A DNA stretch of 64,000 nt from NCBI GenBank assembly GCA_039821145.1, contig JBCBOS010000020.1, positions 102,856-166,855 of the forward strand, read 5' to 3'. Below are positions 26,368 to 35,460 of the stretch, one piece after another (the first letter of the stretch is position 1; every line of letters begins with the position of its first letter). Position numbers and translations under genes: made by a program. A model generated the notes under the pieces. The model was not told the origin of the DNA and did not search any database. It worked only from the letters and a program-made list of their open reading frames with translations. This DNA is from JBCCSZ01 sp039821145. GTDB lineage: Bacteria; Bacteroidota; Bacteroidia; Chitinophagales; Saprospiraceae.

Positions 26368-26425
26368 AAGACAGCCCGCCCTGTTTGGGGAAATGGGGAG
26401 AGTTCGTTCCGGGCTGGGCTGTCTT
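26368..26425. terminator. Inverted repeat between convergent genes, probable bidirectional terminator
   Basis: Arms AAGACAGCCC and GGGCTGTCTT (10 bp, perfect) are separated by 38 bp and sit between the GAF gene stop (26357) and the convergent small exported protein stop (26501). There is no strong T-run on either side, so termination efficiency is uncertain. Confidence 0.45.
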
Positions 26426-26500
26426 AGGGGTTGAGAGAGGACTGGTGTAAAGTTGATTGGTTCTGTTATGATGAGAGGAGTATTCTCATAGGGATGTCGA

Positions 26501-26902
26501 TTACTTTTTCTCTCCTTCGCAAGATCCGGCGCATTCGTATACGGCGCCACTCTGCCAGGCCATTCCCACATGGGCACAGCCACAAGGCGGATTCATATTG
26601 TAATCAAATTCTTTGCTCAAAAGCGTTTTGTCAACCTTTGCTTCCTGGCTTTGGACTTCGCCACTGGCCGTGCGGCCGCTGAGTTCGTAGATCAACTGAT
26701 CCGCCGTCTGGTAGAGCTGTATTTTCTCCACCTTGTCCAGGGATTCGATGCTTTTGGCAAAATAGTCCATCAATTCGGCTTGTGTAATCTCAGCCACAAA
26801 TTCTCGGCTGCTGCTGGGTTGGTTGTTTTGGATGCCTTGGAAGCCCATGAAGCTCAAAAGAGACAAAAAGAGGCTTGGCACCACATACTTCGCAGTGTAC
26901 AT
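26501..26902 (-). CDS. Small exported protein with a Cys-rich C-terminus
   Basis: A 133-residue protein not recognised as a known family. The start at 26902 gives a clear signal peptide (MYTAKYVVPSLFLSLLSFMG); the frame stays open upstream but without plausible coding character. The middle part is helical and charged (AELMDYFAKSIESLDKVEKI). The C-terminus carries four Cys in PPCGCAHVG and VYECAGSCEG, spaced to form two disulfides or a metal site. It lies 244 bp downstream of pdxH on the same strand. No function is proposed. Confidence 0.72.
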   Translation of the reverse strand: MYTAKYVVPSLFLSLLSFMGFQGIQNNQPSSSREFVAEITQAELMDYFAKSIESLDKVEKIQLYQTADQLIYELSGRTASGEVQSQEAKVDKTLLSKEFDYNMNPPCGCAHVGMAWQSGAVYECAGSCEGEKK

Positions 26903-27146
26903 AGTCAATGGTTTTTGGTAAGTGAATGTGTGTATTGAACGCGGCGGATGACACCGCGGGATTTTCGTTTTTGTCAAGTTCATCGAAAGGGCATCGATGC
27001 GTATGAAAGACAGGACAAAAACGGCGGTCAGGAAGGCTTTAGTCTGAGAAGGACCCAAAGCCTCTTCTTTTTTATACATTATAGGGGGGCATCATATAGC
27101 AAATGCCCATCAGACTTCTTTTCCCAAAATTGCAAAAGGCAATTCT

Positions 27147-27794
27147 TTAAGGAGCCAGGCGCTCCTTTTTCCAGCCACCTCCCTCTTTTTGGTAGCGAAT
27201 GCGATCGTGAAGACGACTGCTCCTCCCCTGCCAAAACTCGATTTGGTCTGCCTTGACCACATAGCCTCCCCAATGTGGAGGTCTGGGCAGCTGGTCAGCA
27301 GAGGCATATTCTTCCTGTAGCCGCCGTACATTGTCCTCCAAAATCTGGCGATCGGAGATGATTTGGCTTTGTGGCGACGCCCAGGCACCGATTTGACTTC
27401 CTTTGGGACGACTCTGGAAATAGGCAAGAGATTCGTCTTCCGGCAGCCGTTGGACCGCTCCACTGATGCGCACCTGTCGCTCCAAGCCCAACCAACAGAA
27501 CACCAGGGCTGCGTGGGGATTGGCATCCATCTCGCGTCCCTTGTCACTTTCGTAATTGGTGTAGAAAACAAATCCATCCTCGTAGAATCCCTTGAGGAGT
27601 ACGATCCGCGCAGAGGGAATGCCATCAGCCGTGGCAGTGGCCAGAGTCATGGCATTGGGTTCGGGGACCTTGGCCTCCTGTGCAGCTTCGAACCAAGTCT
27701 TGAACTGCTCGATGGGATCATCGGCGACATCGCTGATGTCCAGGGTGTGAAGGCGGTAGTCTTCGCGCAGGTCGGCAATCTTTTTTTCGGGCAT
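27147..27794 (-). CDS. pdxH: Pyridoxamine 5'-phosphate oxidase
   Basis: A 215-residue FMN enzyme that oxidises pyridoxine or pyridoxamine phosphate to pyridoxal 5'-phosphate. The start at 27794 (MPEKKIADLREDYR) is chosen because it gives the family length and the usual N-terminal DLRxxY segment. FMN-binding blocks include SARIVLLKGFYEDGFVFYTN and SRPKGSQIGAWASPQSQ, and the C-terminal dimerisation domain has WGGYVVKADQIEFWQGRSS followed by RLHDR. All expected motifs are intact. Confidence 0.96.
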   Translation of the reverse strand: MPEKKIADLREDYRLHTLDISDVADDPIEQFKTWFEAAQEAKVPEPNAMTLATATADGIPSARIVLLKGFYEDGFVFYTNYESDKGREMDANPHAALVFCWLGLERQVRISGAVQRLPEDESLAYFQSRPKGSQIGAWASPQSQIISDRQILEDNVRRLQEEYASADQLPRPPHWGGYVVKADQIEFWQGRSSRLHDRIRYQKEGGGWKKERLAP

Positions 27795-27880
27795 GATGAG
27801 CAAGTGGTTATAGGTTACAATCAATAAACCGACGGAAAAATACATTGTTCGGGCGGTCCGATGCGAAAGGTAAAAAAAAA

Positions 27881-27904
27881 CCCTGTCAACTGGCATTGAC
27901 AGGG
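27881..27904 (-). terminator. Strong rho-independent terminator (copy 1 of a duplicated unit)
   Basis: Perfect 9-bp arms CCCTGTCAA and TTGACAGGG with a 6-base loop; on the minus strand they are followed by nine T residues (27872-27880). No minus-strand protein gene ends just upstream of it, so it probably ends a non-coding or very short transcript coming from 27910-28200. Confidence 0.75.
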
Positions 27905-27938
27905 ACAAAACAAAAAACAAACACTATGAACAAACACT
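27902..27938. repeat. 37-bp direct repeat, copy 1
   Basis: This sequence is identical to 28232-28268 at 36 of 37 positions (the difference is at position 20 of the repeat). It starts with the last GGG of the terminator hairpin, continues through an A/C-rich stretch and includes ATGAACAAACAC. In the plus direction it resembles a Bacteroidota leader with an A-rich translation start, followed here by a stop after six codons (27926-27946). Confidence 0.8.
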
Positions 27939-28048
27939 ATCTTTGAGGCACTGCAAGAGCGCCGGATCAATTGTCCTTCGAAAAGTCCCCCCGGCCAGGC
28001 CGGGAGGAATCGATTAATTAAACATATAAAAAACACTCTACCCTTTCG

Positions 28049-28110
28049 AAACTCCTGGCGACAGCAAGGCCGAGGCCGTGTCGCGGTAATAATTCACTAC
28101 CGGGAGGTTT
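28049..28110. other. Possible three-way junction RNA structure
   Basis: Three nested or adjacent stems can be drawn: 28049-28055 with 28103-28110 (7 bp with one bulged G), 28058-28063 with 28079-28084 (GCGACA/TGTCGC), and 28085-28088 with 28098-28101 (GGTA/TACC). The middle stem has a loop with two GGCC blocks. The structure is the same class on both strands. No riboswitch class was recognised. Confidence 0.3.
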
Positions 28111-28213
28111 TGAATAAGGGGCATTTGAGTGAATCAAACTTTCAATAATATACCAGGCTGATGATTGAGGGATATGAATACCAGGGGAGCATATGCAAGG
28201 GGGAGAAAAAATT

Positions 28214-28234
28214 CCCCCGACAAAATCTCGGGGG
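28214..28234 (-). terminator. Rho-independent terminator after the 28389-29186 gene (copy 2 of a duplicated unit)
   Basis: Arms CCCCCGA and TCGGGGG with a 7-base loop, followed on the minus strand by AATTTTTTC. It lies about 155 bp beyond the stop of the exported-protein gene at 28389 and probably ends that transcript. Confidence 0.65.
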
Positions 28235-28268
28235 ACAAAACAAAAAACAAAAACTATGAACAAACACT
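28232..28268. repeat. 37-bp direct repeat, copy 2
   Basis: Second copy of the 27902-27938 repeat, 330 bp away, again starting at the closing GGG of a GC hairpin. It includes ATGAACAAACAC and runs into a stop after six codons (28256-28276). The hairpin sequences themselves differ between the copies, so only the distal part is conserved. Confidence 0.8.
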
Positions 28269-28388
28269 CACCCTAAATATCTTTACTGACCACGAACGGC
28301 CAGAATGTTACTCTTCTATTATTGTGAAACGCAAAGTACAAGTTGGTGTTTCACTATTGGCAGCAATTTCTGCTTCGACTTGCTGACC

Positions 28389-29186
28389 TTAGTCTGTCAT
28401 CCAATCGGGCAGTGCATCTCCACTCTCTCCGAGGAAGGTCACTTTTCCCGAATTATCTACCTCAAAGCTCCAGACATGTCTCTTCAGACAGCCGGTGATA
28501 CAAGAGTCAAACTTAACCATGTATCTGAGTTCCCATCCATTGTCCAAACGCTTCACGTCGATGTCATTTCCGTCGCCATCTGGGTTCAGTAAGTCCACCA
28601 AGACGATGTCGTTGAAGGTTGAAAATGTCTGGGCAATAGGGGCTATATTCAAGGACTGTTTTGCGCGGATGTTGAAGGAGTTGTGCTCCTCATCCCACTC
28701 TACATGTCTATCAATAACCAAGCCATATTGTTCCAATAAAGTATTGATTTCATTGCTATTGGTCGTGTTGTCTCCCAGTCGCAAAGGAGTCGCCCATACG
28801 GCCTCTCTTTTGTATACGACGAAGAAGCGATCAACGGAAGGAACTGGGAAGGTGTGCAACTTGTGGTTCTTTGTGACCTCCTTGGCCATCTGGTGGTTGC
28901 TCTGATGCACGGCGACCAAGGCTTGATAAATGGACTCGACCACCTCTTCGGGGGCTTCGGCATCCAATTGATCATATGCTTTGTTCTTGGCCAGTAAACG
29001 CAGTGCCAAACGAGTGGCATCTTTGCGGTACTTGTTTTGCTTGTAAACCGAAAGTGCATCTCCGGTGGTATCGTCATCTCCATCCGCAATGTTGCCCGTC
29101 CAACTCGCCCATGCCCCCGTGCTCATCAAGCAGCAGAGAGACAGCAAAAAAGTTTGTCGGGCAATATTTTTAATGATGATGATCAT
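28389..29186 (-). CDS. Exported protein of unknown function
   Basis: A 265-residue protein. The start at 29186 gives a signal peptide (MIIIIKNIARQTFLLSLCC, cleaved near STGAWA). The region after the signal is acidic and helical (GDALSVYKQNKYRKDATRLA). The C-terminal part is beta-rich, with a conserved-looking block KFDSCITGCLKRHVWSFEVD, where the two Cys are spaced CxxxC. No domain I can name fits. It lies 207 bp upstream (by position) of the RND permease stop and is transcribed on the same strand, but with its own terminator. Confidence 0.72.
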   Translation of the reverse strand: MIIIIKNIARQTFLLSLCCLMSTGAWASWTGNIADGDDDTTGDALSVYKQNKYRKDATRLALRLLAKNKAYDQLDAEAPEEVVESIYQALVAVHQSNHQMAKEVTKNHKLHTFPVPSVDRFFVVYKREAVWATPLRLGDNTTNSNEINTLLEQYGLVIDRHVEWDEEHNSFNIRAKQSLNIAPIAQTFSTFNDIVLVDLLNPDGDGNDIDVKRLDNGWELRYMVKFDSCITGCLKRHVWSFEVDNSGKVTFLGESGDALPDWMTD

Positions 29187-29393
29187 TGAGCAATTCGCGA
29201 TAGAATTTTTTCCGTTTGAATACGCTATCCAAATAAGCAAATTGCTTGCCAATTAAGTCTTGAGCCCTTTCTGGTAAACGTGACAGACCAAAGGCCCAAG
29301 ACTTGACAACTAACAATCCTATGACAGCCTTGAAATCGCGAATTTCACACCATTTCCTGTATCAATTTCTGGCAGAAAACCAACTTGGGCCGA

Positions 29394-32300
29394 CTATTCC
29401 TCTGCTGGCTCCAAAGCAATCTGAGACTCTGTTGACCCAAATAATTTTTTCGTCGCCATCTGAAAGCGGAAGGCCAGCCAGTACATGACCGGAACGACAA
29501 TCAGCGTGAGGAATGTGGCGAAAATCAAACCGTAGATGACCGTCCAAGCCATCGTTCCCCAAAAGGCGGCATTGTCTCCTCCGATGTAGTAATTGGGATT
29601 GCTATCGGCGATGAGGGTGAAAAAGTCAAAGTTGAATCCAATGGCCAAGGGGATGAGTCCCAATACAGTGGTAATGGCCGTCAGCAGTACTGGACGCAGT
29701 CGGGTGGCACCTCCTTCTACGATGGCCTCCTTGACTTCGGCATAGGTCATTTGTTCCATGAGCTCTATGCCCTTTTCCGCCTGTTTTCGCTTGATGAGTA
29801 AATTGGTGTAATCGATCAATACAATGGCATTGTTGACCACGATCCCCGCCAGGGAAATGACCCCGACCCCCGTCATGACAATTTCAATGTTCATCCCCGT
29901 GAAGACATAGCCCAAAAAGACCCCAATGGTACTGAAGAGAACTGACAGCATGATGATCAGCGGCGAGGTCAGAGAGTTGAACTGGGCAACGATGATGATC
30001 AGGATCATAAAGACGGCAATTCCCAACGCAGTGACCAAAAAGGCCGCTTCTTCCGCCTGTTGCTCCTGCCCTCCGGTAAATTCCCACTTGTAATCTTCCG
30101 GCATCTCAAAATCTGCCAGGGCATCCTTGATCTCTGCCACCACCTCATTGGCATTGTAATCTTCCAATACATTGCTGTAGATGGTGATGGTCCGCTCCTG
30201 GTCTTTGCGATTAATGGAGCTGTAGGTAGACGAATAGCTCACCGTGGCGACCGATGCGATGGGCACTTGCTTCATCTGGCCATTGCTGGGGTCCCGGAAG
30301 GTGATCTTTTGGTTGATGATGTTGCTGAGATCGTAGCGGTAGTCTTTGGCCAATCGCACATTGATCGGGTAGTCGTCGTCGTCTTGTTTGAACTTGGAAA
30401 CTTCCTTCCCAAATACAGCCGTCCGAATGGCGTCGGCAATGCCAAAAGTGGAAACCCCGTAGCGGCGGGCGGCCTCCCGATCGATGTGGACAATCATTTC
30501 CGGCTTGCCAATTTTGACGTTTTTGTTCAACTCCTCAATCCCTCCAATGTTCTTGCTCTCGATGTAGGTAATCATTTTCTCCGACAAATCGGCCAGCTGG
30601 CTTACTTCATCTCCCGTCAGTTCAATGTTGATGGGCTTTTCCTGTGGCGGTCCGTCATTGTTTTTGTCCACGACGATTTTGACCCCAGGGGCCACATCGC
30701 GCAATTCTTCCCGGAGTTCTTCCATGATGTCATAGGTAGAAATGCCAATCCGGTCTTCACTGGGCACAAAGGATACCGTCAAACGAGCCTTATTGGGCGA
30801 GGCTCCAAATTCAGGGCCTGCGTTGGGGTCACTGGTGTTCTCTCCAATCTGTGTCAACACAGCCTCTACAATGCTCTTGTTTTTGTCCACGACACTCAGC
30901 ACCTTTTTCTCCACCTTCCTCAATACATCATCAGTGGCGGTGATGTCCTTGCCCATCGGCAGTTCCACAAAGGCGTTGACATAGAGCGGGTCAGGGGAAG
31001 GAAAGAGGATCACCTGTGGCATGTTGGCCCCCAATAGCATGATGGCCGCAATGAGCAAGGCAAAAGTTCCTCCGAAGATCAGCAGCGGATTGTACTTGTT
31101 CAACGCAATGCGAATGAAGCGATTGTAAATGCTTTCCAGGACTGGCAATACCCGGTTTTGGAAAAAGAAAGAGGCCGAACGCAGGAAAAAGAAGTTGACC
31201 AAGGTAACACCTCCCACAATCAACAAGATGTTGCGCATCCAAACGACGCCGGCAATGTGTGCCAGGGCCGCTCCCCCCAGCAATACCCCAGAAAACAGGA
31301 GGATGTTGCGCCTTTTGCGAGCCCGTACATTGGTGCTTTCCGCCTTTTCATCCACCCGCATCAGAGCGGAGGTAAAGACCGGATTGATGACCAAGGCCAC
31401 AAAGAGAGAAGAGGTCAGCACCACGATGAGTGTGATCGGCAAGTACCTCATGAATTCCCCCATCAAACCCGGCCAGAAAGCCAGTGGCAAAAAGGCAGCC
31501 AAGGTGGTGGCAGTGGAAGCGATGATGGGCATGGCCACCTCGCCCGCACCATATTTGGCCGCTTCCAGACTCGAATAGCCATTTTGCATGTATCGATAAA
31601 TGTTTTCCACAATCACAATGGCGTTGTCCACAAGCAGTCCCAGGGACAATATGAGCGAAAAGAGCAAGACCATATTCATGGTGTAGCCAATGACGTTGAG
31701 GATCAAAATCCCCATGAGCATCGACAGCGGAATGGCCAGCCCTACGAAGAGCGAGTTGCGAATGCCCAGAAAGAACAGCAGGACCAAGACCACCAAAATC
31801 ACCCCGGAGATGATGCTGTTTTGCAAGTTGGAGACCATCATGCGCGTCTGGACCGACAGATCGTTGAACAGGCTGACAGACAATTCTTTTGGAAAGACTT
31901 TTTCCTTGGCATCGTCCACAGCAATCTTGATTTTATCGGAGGCATCCAAGAGGTTTTCTCCACTTTTCTTGATGATGTCCAAAGAGACCACAGGGCTGAG
32001 ATCGGCCCGGGCAATGCTCGTAGGATCCTGAAAACCAAAGCTGATGCGGGCAATCTCTTTGAGGGGAATGGCGCGTTGGTTGATGCTTTTGACAATCAAT
32101 TCCTCAAACTGTTTGACGGACTTGAGTTCTCCCACAATGCGAATGGAGCGCCGGAATTCATTGGTGACAATTTCCCCTCCCGACATGGTGATGTTCTCCG
32201 AACGGATGGCATTTTCGATGTCGGTGAAAGAGACCTCCATGGCCTCCATTTTGGGCAGGTCTACTTCTATGGCAATTTCCTTGTCCATGACTCCCTTGAC

Positions 32301-32864
32301 ATCCACATCTGAGATTTCCTTGAGGTCTTTGATCTTTTCTTTGAGGTATTCAGCATAACGGTCCAGCTCATCGTTGGTAAATGGTCCCGACAGATTGACT
32401 GTCATGATGGGCAATTCCGAAAGATTGATGTCCAGCACCTCCGGTTCCTGTGTCAAGTCGTTGGGCAGCTCTGACTTGGCCTTGTCAACGGCGTCCTTGA
32501 TCTTTCGGGTGGCATCGTCCAAGTCTACATCGGAGATGAACTCTACCGAAATGAGAGAGTAATCCTGTAGGGAAGAAGAGGTGATCTTTTTGACTTCCGA
32601 CAGGGTGGCAATTTCCTTCTCCAAGGGACGGGTGATGAGGTTTTCGATGTCCTCTGCCGAGTTTCCAAAGTATACCGTATTGATGTATACTTTGGGCCAG
32701 GGAATCTCCGGATAGCTTTCCTTGGGCATGGAAATGTAGGACAAAACCCCGAAGAGCAAAATCATAAATGTCAGGAGAAAAACACTGGTGCGATTGTCGA
32801 CAGCCAAGGTACTGAGAGAGAATTCTCTGAGGTTGTCTCTGATGGAATCTACGTATTTCTTCAT
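29394..32864 (-). CDS. RND efflux transporter, inner-membrane permease
   Basis: A 1156-residue AcrB/MmpL-type RND pump. A first membrane helix (RTSVFLLTFMILLFGVLSYI) is followed by a large periplasmic porter domain, a block of helices 2-6 near residues 345-560 (including ILSLGLLVDNAIVIVENIYR, the RND motif), a second porter domain, and a final helix block. It exports drugs or lipids driven by protons. ATG at 32864 is used; the frame extends to a TTG at 32894. About 40 extra residues between helix blocks (around LRVDEKAESTNVRARKRR) distinguish it from E. coli AcrB. It is the last gene of a tetR-tolC-adaptor-RND operon. Confidence 0.93.
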   Translation of the reverse strand: MKKYVDSIRDNLREFSLSTLAVDNRTSVFLLTFMILLFGVLSYISMPKESYPEIPWPKVYINTVYFGNSAEDIENLITRPLEKEIATLSEVKKITSSSLQDYSLISVEFISDVDLDDATRKIKDAVDKAKSELPNDLTQEPEVLDINLSELPIMTVNLSGPFTNDELDRYAEYLKEKIKDLKEISDVDVKGVMDKEIAIEVDLPKMEAMEVSFTDIENAIRSENITMSGGEIVTNEFRRSIRIVGELKSVKQFEELIVKSINQRAIPLKEIARISFGFQDPTSIARADLSPVVSLDIIKKSGENLLDASDKIKIAVDDAKEKVFPKELSVSLFNDLSVQTRMMVSNLQNSIISGVILVVLVLLFFLGIRNSLFVGLAIPLSMLMGILILNVIGYTMNMVLLFSLILSLGLLVDNAIVIVENIYRYMQNGYSSLEAAKYGAGEVAMPIIASTATTLAAFLPLAFWPGLMGEFMRYLPITLIVVLTSSLFVALVINPVFTSALMRVDEKAESTNVRARKRRNILLFSGVLLGGAALAHIAGVVWMRNILLIVGGVTLVNFFFLRSASFFFQNRVLPVLESIYNRFIRIALNKYNPLLIFGGTFALLIAAIMLLGANMPQVILFPSPDPLYVNAFVELPMGKDITATDDVLRKVEKKVLSVVDKNKSIVEAVLTQIGENTSDPNAGPEFGASPNKARLTVSFVPSEDRIGISTYDIMEELREELRDVAPGVKIVVDKNNDGPPQEKPINIELTGDEVSQLADLSEKMITYIESKNIGGIEELNKNVKIGKPEMIVHIDREAARRYGVSTFGIADAIRTAVFGKEVSKFKQDDDDYPINVRLAKDYRYDLSNIINQKITFRDPSNGQMKQVPIASVATVSYSSTYSSINRKDQERTITIYSNVLEDYNANEVVAEIKDALADFEMPEDYKWEFTGGQEQQAEEAAFLVTALGIAVFMILIIIVAQFNSLTSPLIIMLSVLFSTIGVFLGYVFTGMNIEIVMTGVGVISLAGIVVNNAIVLIDYTNLLIKRKQAEKGIELMEQMTYAEVKEAIVEGGATRLRPVLLTAITTVLGLIPLAIGFNFDFFTLIADSNPNYYIGGDNAAFWGTMAWTVIYGLIFATFLTLIVVPVMYWLAFRFQMATKKLFGSTESQIALEPAEE

Positions 32865-32909
32865 GTTTGATGATTGGACGTTAGAATTGGACAAGTGCTG
32901 GGGTGGAGC

Positions 32910-34043
32910 TTAAATTTTTACAGGTTCGCGATCCGAGAGCCCTCTTGCCCCATCCACGATGAGGTCTTCTCCCCCCTGTAGGCCCTCCTTGATGATGATC
33001 TCTCCATCGGCACTTTCTCCAGTCTCGATGAATACCTTTTTGGCAAACAGCCCTGCGGTTCCCTTTTCAGCAATGTAGACAAAATCGCGGCCGCTGACGT
33101 CCTGCTGAACCAGTTCCAGTGGGATGGTGACGGCATCGTCTTCCTTGAAATCATTGATGTACATGATGGCCAGCAAGTTGGGTTTGAGCAAGCCCTTGGG
33201 GTTGGACAGCTCCACTTCTACGTCGAAGGTCCGGTTGGCCGGATCGATGGTCCGTCCCAATAGGCTGACCCGAGCTTCTTTTTCCAACTCAAGTGCGGGA
33301 AAGTGGACCTTTACTTTTTCCCCTTTCTGGACAGCCCGCAAGTAGCGTTCGGGAACGTCTGCCACCACCTTGACCTGACGGGTATTGATGATTTCGATGA
33401 TGGGGGTGCCAGGCCCTGCCATCTCTCCTCCTTCTGCAAATACGGTATTGACCACCCCAGAGATGGGAGCGTAGACATTGGCCTTGGTCAATTGAAAGCG
33501 CAAGCTCTCCAAGCTCTTGTCCAGCCTTTCCACAGAGTTTTTGGCCTGTAGATATTGTACCTCACTGCCGATGTTTTGGTCCCACAATCGCTTTTGCCGT
33601 TCGTACAATTCTACGGCCAGCTCTTTGGATTTCTCCACCTCATCGATTTGCTTGTTGACAGTTTCCATATCCAATTTGGCGATCAGTTGGCCTTTTTTCA
33701 CCTGTCGACCTTCGTCGGTATTCAGACTGAGGATTCGACCTCCCATCTCGCTGCTGGCCATGACGGCATCGGTGGTCTCGACGTTGGACTGAATTTCCAC
33801 AAAGCGGCTGAAGGTTTTCTTGCCCACCTTGGCCACTGTGATCAGCTGCCGGGTCTCCTCTTTGCGAGTCGTATCCAGCTTGGCGATGTCTTTTTGCAAT
33901 GTCTCGATCTGAGTTTCCAGTTCTCTCAGGGCCTTTTTCTTCTCTAGCAACAATTGTTTTTTGCCTGCCAGATCCTCTGGTTCGGGCTGGGTACAAGCTC
34001 CCAAGAGGGATAGAATGGCGATAAAAGCGATCAGATTTCTCAT
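32910..34043 (-). CDS. RND efflux periplasmic adaptor, lipoprotein (MFP/HlyD family)
   Basis: A 377-residue membrane fusion protein. The start at 34043 gives a lipoprotein signal with lipobox (FIAILSLLGAC). A long coiled coil near the N-terminus (KKQLLLEKKKALRELETQIE) precedes the lipoyl-like and beta-barrel domains; LNTDEGRQVKKGQLIAKLD marks the lipoyl half-motif, and APISGVVNTVFAEGGEM its partner. The adaptor joins the RND permease (45 bp downstream) to the TolC-like channel (62 bp upstream). Confidence 0.92.
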   Translation of the reverse strand: MRNLIAFIAILSLLGACTQPEPEDLAGKKQLLLEKKKALRELETQIETLQKDIAKLDTTRKEETRQLITVAKVGKKTFSRFVEIQSNVETTDAVMASSEMGGRILSLNTDEGRQVKKGQLIAKLDMETVNKQIDEVEKSKELAVELYERQKRLWDQNIGSEVQYLQAKNSVERLDKSLESLRFQLTKANVYAPISGVVNTVFAEGGEMAGPGTPIIEIINTRQVKVVADVPERYLRAVQKGEKVKVHFPALELEKEARVSLLGRTIDPANRTFDVEVELSNPKGLLKPNLLAIMYINDFKEDDAVTIPLELVQQDVSGRDFVYIAEKGTAGLFAKKVFIETGESADGEIIIKEGLQGGEDLIVDGARGLSDREPVKI

Positions 34044-34105
34044 GCTTGAATAAAGTTTAACTTCGGAATGGCGTTTAGGTGATGAATGATGTTGTGACGA
34101 TGAGA

Positions 34106-35458
34106 TCAATTGCCCAATGCCTTGTCGAGATTGGCTTTGGCGTTGAGCAAATCGTACAGTGCTTGGATGCGGTTTTGCTGGGCCTGATACAAGCTCTGCT
34201 CCGCTTGAGTCACTTCCAGGCTCGACCCCACCCCTTCTCGGTATTTGATCTGAGTGGTTTGGTAGATTTTTTCTGCCAGTTGTACGTTTTTGTCTTGGCT
34301 GCGCAAACGGTCGCGGGCATTGAGGTAGCTCTCGCGGGAATTGCTCACCTCCAGATTGATGGCCTGTTCGAGCATCTTCCGCTGGTTTTGCGCCATGGCC
34401 AATTGAATGCGAGCCCGCTGAATCTTGGCCTTTTTCGAGAAGCCATCAAAGATGGGCACATTCAGTTGTACGCCAACCAATGCAGTGGGAAACCAAAAGC
34501 CATCTTCGTGAAACAGTTGATTGCCCTGATAGGAGTAGCTGTAGGAGGCAAAGCCCGTGAGGCTCGGCAGATAACCAGCTCTGAGCACATCCACATTGAT
34601 CTCGTTGAGTTGGATGCCCAGGTCGGCAACCTTGTATTCTGCCCGGTTGTAATAGTTGACATCTCCGCTCAATTCCTCCCCATTGGCCTCTTGGAGAAGA
34701 GACTCTATGCTGTCGGCCACATCCAATTTCTCGTCCTGTGGAAAGCCAATGGTGTATTCCAAAAAGTTCAATGCCAATTGCTTTTGCCGATTGAGATTTT
34801 CTCGTTCGGTCCGCAAGTTGGCCAGGGACAATTCCAAGCGATCCACATCCAACTGTTCGACAAAGCCCGCCTTGTAGGTTTCCTGCGTCTCCTTCAGGAC
34901 CTTTTCCAGATTGGCAATGTTTTTATCGAGGATGCTCATGTTTTCGTGCAAAATCAGGGGAGGAAGGTAGGCCTCGCGCACCTTGTCATACAATTTTTTC
35001 TCCTCTGCGATCAACTCTTGCCCGACATAGTCGCGGTAGAGTCGAGCCGCCTTCAAAGCTTTTAGGTACGATCCGTCGAGAATGAGAGAATTGGCATTTA
35101 TCCCAAAATCCAGGTTGTTTCTCAAGGCAAATTGGGCCTGCCGGGTGTAGCCTTCGGGAAGCATCCCATTGTTTCCGGCCTTGACAATCTCGTCGAAGGC
35201 GGCGGGAAGGACAGCAGTGGGCACCTCGAAATAATGTTGAAACTTCATCAAGCCATCCACTTTGGGCAGCCCGATGGCCCGGCTCTCCACAATGCGTTCT
35301 TCCGCATCATCGATGCTCATCTTCGCATTTTTCAGGCCCAGGTCATTTTTTTGGGCATAGGCGAAGGCCTCTTCCAGGCTCATGCGAGTCACATCCTGGG
35401 CGGACAGCCCCATCTGTAAGAGGCAAAAGAGGCCAAGAGCCAAGGTAATTTTTCTCAT
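34106..35458 (-). CDS. TolC-family outer-membrane efflux channel
   Basis: A 450-residue protein with a signal peptide (MRKITLALGLFCLLQMGLSAQ). Two repeats of the outer-membrane efflux domain are visible as long amphipathic helices around AFAYAQKNDLGLKNAKMSI and EYKVADLGIQLNEINVDVL, with beta segments such as PSLTGFASYSYSYQGN. It forms the trimeric outer-membrane exit duct for the downstream adaptor and pump. It starts just 2 bp after the TetR gene stop, so the two are clearly one transcription unit. Confidence 0.92.
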   Translation of the reverse strand: MRKITLALGLFCLLQMGLSAQDVTRMSLEEAFAYAQKNDLGLKNAKMSIDDAEERIVESRAIGLPKVDGLMKFQHYFEVPTAVLPAAFDEIVKAGNNGMLPEGYTRQAQFALRNNLDFGINANSLILDGSYLKALKAARLYRDYVGQELIAEEKKLYDKVREAYLPPLILHENMSILDKNIANLEKVLKETQETYKAGFVEQLDVDRLELSLANLRTERENLNRQKQLALNFLEYTIGFPQDEKLDVADSIESLLQEANGEELSGDVNYYNRAEYKVADLGIQLNEINVDVLRAGYLPSLTGFASYSYSYQGNQLFHEDGFWFPTALVGVQLNVPIFDGFSKKAKIQRARIQLAMAQNQRKMLEQAINLEVSNSRESYLNARDRLRSQDKNVQLAEKIYQTTQIKYREGVGSSLEVTQAEQSLYQAQQNRIQALYDLLNAKANLDKALGN

Positions 35459-35460
35459 AA

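Larger units (their letters stand above)
27795..28388. other. 594-bp intergenic region with duplicated and foldable sequence
   Basis: No protein gene of ordinary length is seen. The region contains two minus-strand terminator-like hairpins (27881-27904 and 28214-28234), each followed on the plus-strand side by a near-identical 37-bp sequence. It also holds a short GC-rich palindrome near 27990-28004, a possible three-way junction at 28049-28110, and a half operator ACTTTCA at 28138-28144. The parts are listed separately. Confidence 0.6.

Noticed and set aside
27926..28276. Six-codon frames MNKHYL and MNKHSP read as histidine leader peptides
   Set aside because: One His each is too few for an attenuator leader, and no his operon follows.
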